NCBI GenBank assembly: GCA_024697505.1
Contig: JAILFQ010000186.1
Span: forward strand, 1 to 7,991
DNA from: Lachnospiraceae bacterium
GTDB taxonomy: Bacteria > Bacillota > Clostridia > Lachnospirales > Lachnospiraceae
Direction of reading: 5' to 3'
Length of the DNA stretch: 7,991 nucleotides
The position numbers and the translations under genes are program-made. Below, in pieces: positions 7,064 to 7,991 of the stretch (positions are counted from its first letter, which is position 1; every line of letters begins with the position of its first letter). Under the pieces are notes generated by a model. It was not told where the DNA came from. It did no database searches and was given only the letters and a program-made list of their open reading frames with translations.

Positions 7064-7156
7064 GGTAAATTCAGTAAAAAAATTTACTATAATTAGGCAT
7101 AAAAAAATGATACTCCACAATATTTAGTAAAATAATGAAAGGGTAAATTTGGTAAA
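7064..7156 (+). repeat. Pair of 15-bp direct repeats plus related half-sites upstream of the 88-aa gene
   Basis: GGTAAATTCAGTAAA (7064-7078) and GGTAAATTTGGTAAA (7142-7156) match at 13 of 15 positions. Between them lie TTTACTA (7083-7089) and TTTAGTAAA (7123-7131), the same half-site that crowds the transporter promoter. AGTAAA (7073-7078) and TTTACT (7083-7088) also form a short inverted repeat with a four-base spacer. This may be a distal set of binding sites for the same regulator. The second direct repeat ends 13 bases upstream of the predicted -35 of the 88-aa gene. Confidence 0.4.
7088..7093 (+). promoter_or_regulatory. Possible additional plus-strand -10 element
   Basis: TATAAT is a perfect -10 hexamer overlapping one of the half-sites. 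The best -35 nearby, TTGGTA at 7062-7067, lies 20 bases away, which is longer than ideal. It is a weak candidate for a second promoter of the 88-aa gene, and chance in A/T-rich DNA is a fair alternative. Confidence 0.25.
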
Positions 7157-7169
7157 CTTTTAAAGAGAC

Positions 7170-7198
7170 TTCAATTTTTATCTTAAACATGTTATTAT
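7170..7198 (+). promoter_or_regulatory. Promoter of the 88-aa gene
   Basis: TATTAT (7193-7198, five of six consensus bases) is preceded by TGT, giving an extended -10. A poor -35 (TTCAAT, 7170-7175) lies 17 bases upstream. The start of transcription would be near 7205, about 40 bases before the ATG at 7244. Confidence 0.5.
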
Positions 7199-7204
7199 AA
7201 AACC

Positions 7205-7226
7205 TGTCCATAAAGGACAATTTTTT
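7205..7226 (+). other. Small leader hairpin followed by six Ts
   Basis: TGTCC and GGACA form a 5-bp stem around ATAAA, followed by A and TTTTTT. It sits at the very 5' end of the predicted transcript of the 88-aa gene, before its ribosome site. The shape is terminator-like, but the stem is too short to be a strong one. Confidence 0.35.
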
Positions 7227-7243
7227 ATGAGAGGAATTTTTTT

Positions 7244-7510
7244 ATGCGTATTTGGGCAAAAATCTGGAAAGAAAACCACTTATTAAAGGATACTGTTATA
7301 GAAAACACAGACCCGAGCCTTACACGCACCAAGAAAGTCTTTGCGGCAGTAGAAGAAGTCTGCTCCGCTTTCGATCTTTCAAAGCCTATCTGGCTCGAGT
7401 CCAATATAGAAAGTTTTAAAAAATATTCAAAAACAAAATTTACTCAGGACAGTTTTATGGAGCCTGTAGAATTCGATTTTCTGGAACTCCATGTAATAGA
7501 AGAAGATTAA
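7244..7510 (+). CDS. Conserved 88-aa protein of unknown function
   Basis: A small soluble protein with no signal peptide or membrane helix. The start ATG is backed by GAGAGGAA about seven bases upstream and by a promoter just ahead, so it is a real gene. The sequence is charged, with a basic N-terminal half (MRIWAKIWKENHLLKD, then LTRTKKVF) and an acidic end (EFDFLELHVIEED). The central part, AAVEEVCSAFDLSKPIWLESNIESFKKYSKTKFTQDSF, suggests a helix, a strand and another helix. I do not recognise a named domain. Similar small proteins seem familiar from Lachnospiraceae, but I cannot assign a function. It is transcribed away from the transporter operon and converges on the HIT gene, sharing its last four bases with that gene's end. 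Confidence 0.8.
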   Translation: MRIWAKIWKENHLLKDTVIENTDPSLTRTKKVFAAVEEVCSAFDLSKPIWLESNIESFKKYSKTKFTQDSFMEPVEFDFLELHVIEED

Positions 7511-7920
7511 ACTCTTGAAGCTATTTTCTTTGCAAGTTCGGCCGCTTCTCCGTCTGCGTAAGAACCCTGTTCCCAGCCTATTTTAACGTTATCGTTATTG
7601 TATCTCGGAATAAAATGAATATGCAAATGATTTACGGTCTGGCCTGCTGCCGCACCGTTATTCTGCAAAATATTGATCCCGTCGCATCCAAGTTCTTTTT
7701 TTATTGCAGAAGCAACCATAGGAATTGCCGCGGAGATCTTAGAAATAGTTTCTGCATCCGCATCAAAAATATCCGCCATATGTGTCTTTGGGATCATTAT
7801 AGCGTGACCCTTTGCCGCAGGTGCAATGTCCAAAATAACCCTTACATTTCTGTCTTCATAAATAGTCGCCGAAGGAATATCCCCGTTTGCTATTTTACAA
7901 AAAATACAATCGTCCATCAT
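7507..7920 (-). CDS. HIT family protein (histidine triad nucleotide-binding hydrolase)
   Basis: A 137-aa cytoplasmic protein of the histidine triad family, the HINT/Hit branch similar to Bacillus subtilis Hit. Members bind purine nucleotides and typically hydrolyse nucleoside phosphoramidates or acyl-adenylates. The active-site triad HLHIHFIPR is at 98-106, with H100 the expected nucleophile. The N-terminal CIFCKI (C5, C8), with a histidine near 47, fits the zinc site seen in many HIT proteins. Other family signatures are GDIPSATIYED, DIAPAAKGHAIMIPKTH and NNGAAAGQTVNHLH. Length is normal and the frame intact. Two ATGs open the frame: GAGGT lies three bases before the first (7920) and six before the second (7917). 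The second may therefore be the true start, which removes one methionine. It runs tail to tail with the 88-aa gene and is probably unrelated to the sugar transporter. Confidence 0.96.
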   Translation of the reverse strand: MMDDCIFCKIANGDIPSATIYEDRNVRVILDIAPAAKGHAIMIPKTHMADIFDADAETISKISAAIPMVASAIKKELGCDGINILQNNGAAAGQTVNHLHIHFIPRYNNDNVKIGWEQGSYADGEAAELAKKIASRV

Positions 7921-7951
7921 TCTACCTCTGTTTCTTATTTAGTATTCCCCT

Positions 7952-7957
7952 ATTATA
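7952..7957 (-). promoter_or_regulatory. -10 element upstream of the HIT gene
   Basis: On the minus strand TATAAT is a perfect -10, about 30 bases before the HIT start. The only -35-like hexamer, TTGACC (7984-7979), is 21 bases away, too far for a standard promoter, so the -35 contact is uncertain. Confidence 0.45.
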
Positions 7958-7991
7958 AATTCGTAAAATGGAAGAACCGGTCAAACATTCT

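Larger units (their letters stand above)
6873..7243. other. Divergent intergenic control region, no gene
   Basis: This A/T-rich 371-bp gap separates the minus-strand transporter operon from the plus-strand 88-aa gene. No convincing coding frame with a ribosome site is present. It holds the transporter promoter, a perfect inverted repeat, a spread of TTTACTA/TAGTAAA half-sites, a pair of near-identical 15-bp direct repeats and a plus-strand promoter close to 7244. I saw no clear catabolite-responsive element and no riboswitch-like fold in it. Confidence 0.7.

Noticed and set aside
6643..7096. Plus-strand open frames over the signal peptide and intergenic region
   Set aside because: Composition reflects the complement of the Thr-Pro linker and A/T-rich promoter DNA; no ribosome site or conserved motif.
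7511..7545. Terminator for the 88-aa gene just after its stop
   Set aside because: Only a four-base CTTG/CAAG pairing with a long loop is visible, which is not a credible terminator.

Overview
The window looks like chromosomal DNA of a low-to-moderate G+C Gram-positive anaerobe of the Clostridia. Lachnospiraceae is my best guess. The evidence is strong GGAGG-type ribosome binding sites, a lipoprotein with a Firmicutes-style lipobox, A/T-rich intergenic DNA, and proteins that read like clostridial and paenibacillar carbohydrate-uptake (CUT1-type) ABC transporter components. The genus cannot be fixed from the sequence.

Positions 1-6872 hold one minus-strand operon for carbohydrate ABC import. 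In transcription order it contains a 714-aa lipoprotein solute-binding protein with two C-terminal Ig-like domains (6872-4728). Next is a 955-aa membrane-anchored protein with two beta-sandwich carbohydrate-binding-like modules, a helical linker and a second, complete solute-binding domain (4655-1788). Then come a MalF-type permease (1775-846) and a MalG-type permease (823-1, cut by the window edge). No ATPase is encoded here, so the importer probably uses one encoded elsewhere. Gaps are 12 and 22 nt at the last two junctions. The first junction is 72 nt and holds two adjacent perfect hairpins that could lower expression after the first binding protein.

Positions 6873-7243 are a divergent control region. 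It has a good minus-strand promoter (TTGACA, 17-bp spacer, TAAATT) interleaved with repeated TTTACTA/TAGTAAA half-sites. A perfect 10-bp inverted repeat lies just downstream of the predicted transcription start. A second, looser set of (A/G)GTAAA sites lies towards the plus-strand gene. This looks like an operator for an unidentified regulator.

Positions 7244-7920 hold an 88-aa plus-strand protein of unknown function and a convergent minus-strand HIT-family nucleotide hydrolase. Their stop codons overlap in the four bases TTAA. These look like housekeeping neighbours unrelated to the transporter.

The most interesting points are the two structurally different binding proteins sharing one permease pair, the modular anchored binding protein, the hairpin pair between the two binding-protein genes, and the half-site-rich control region. 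I see no mobile element, CRISPR array, tRNA or rRNA.
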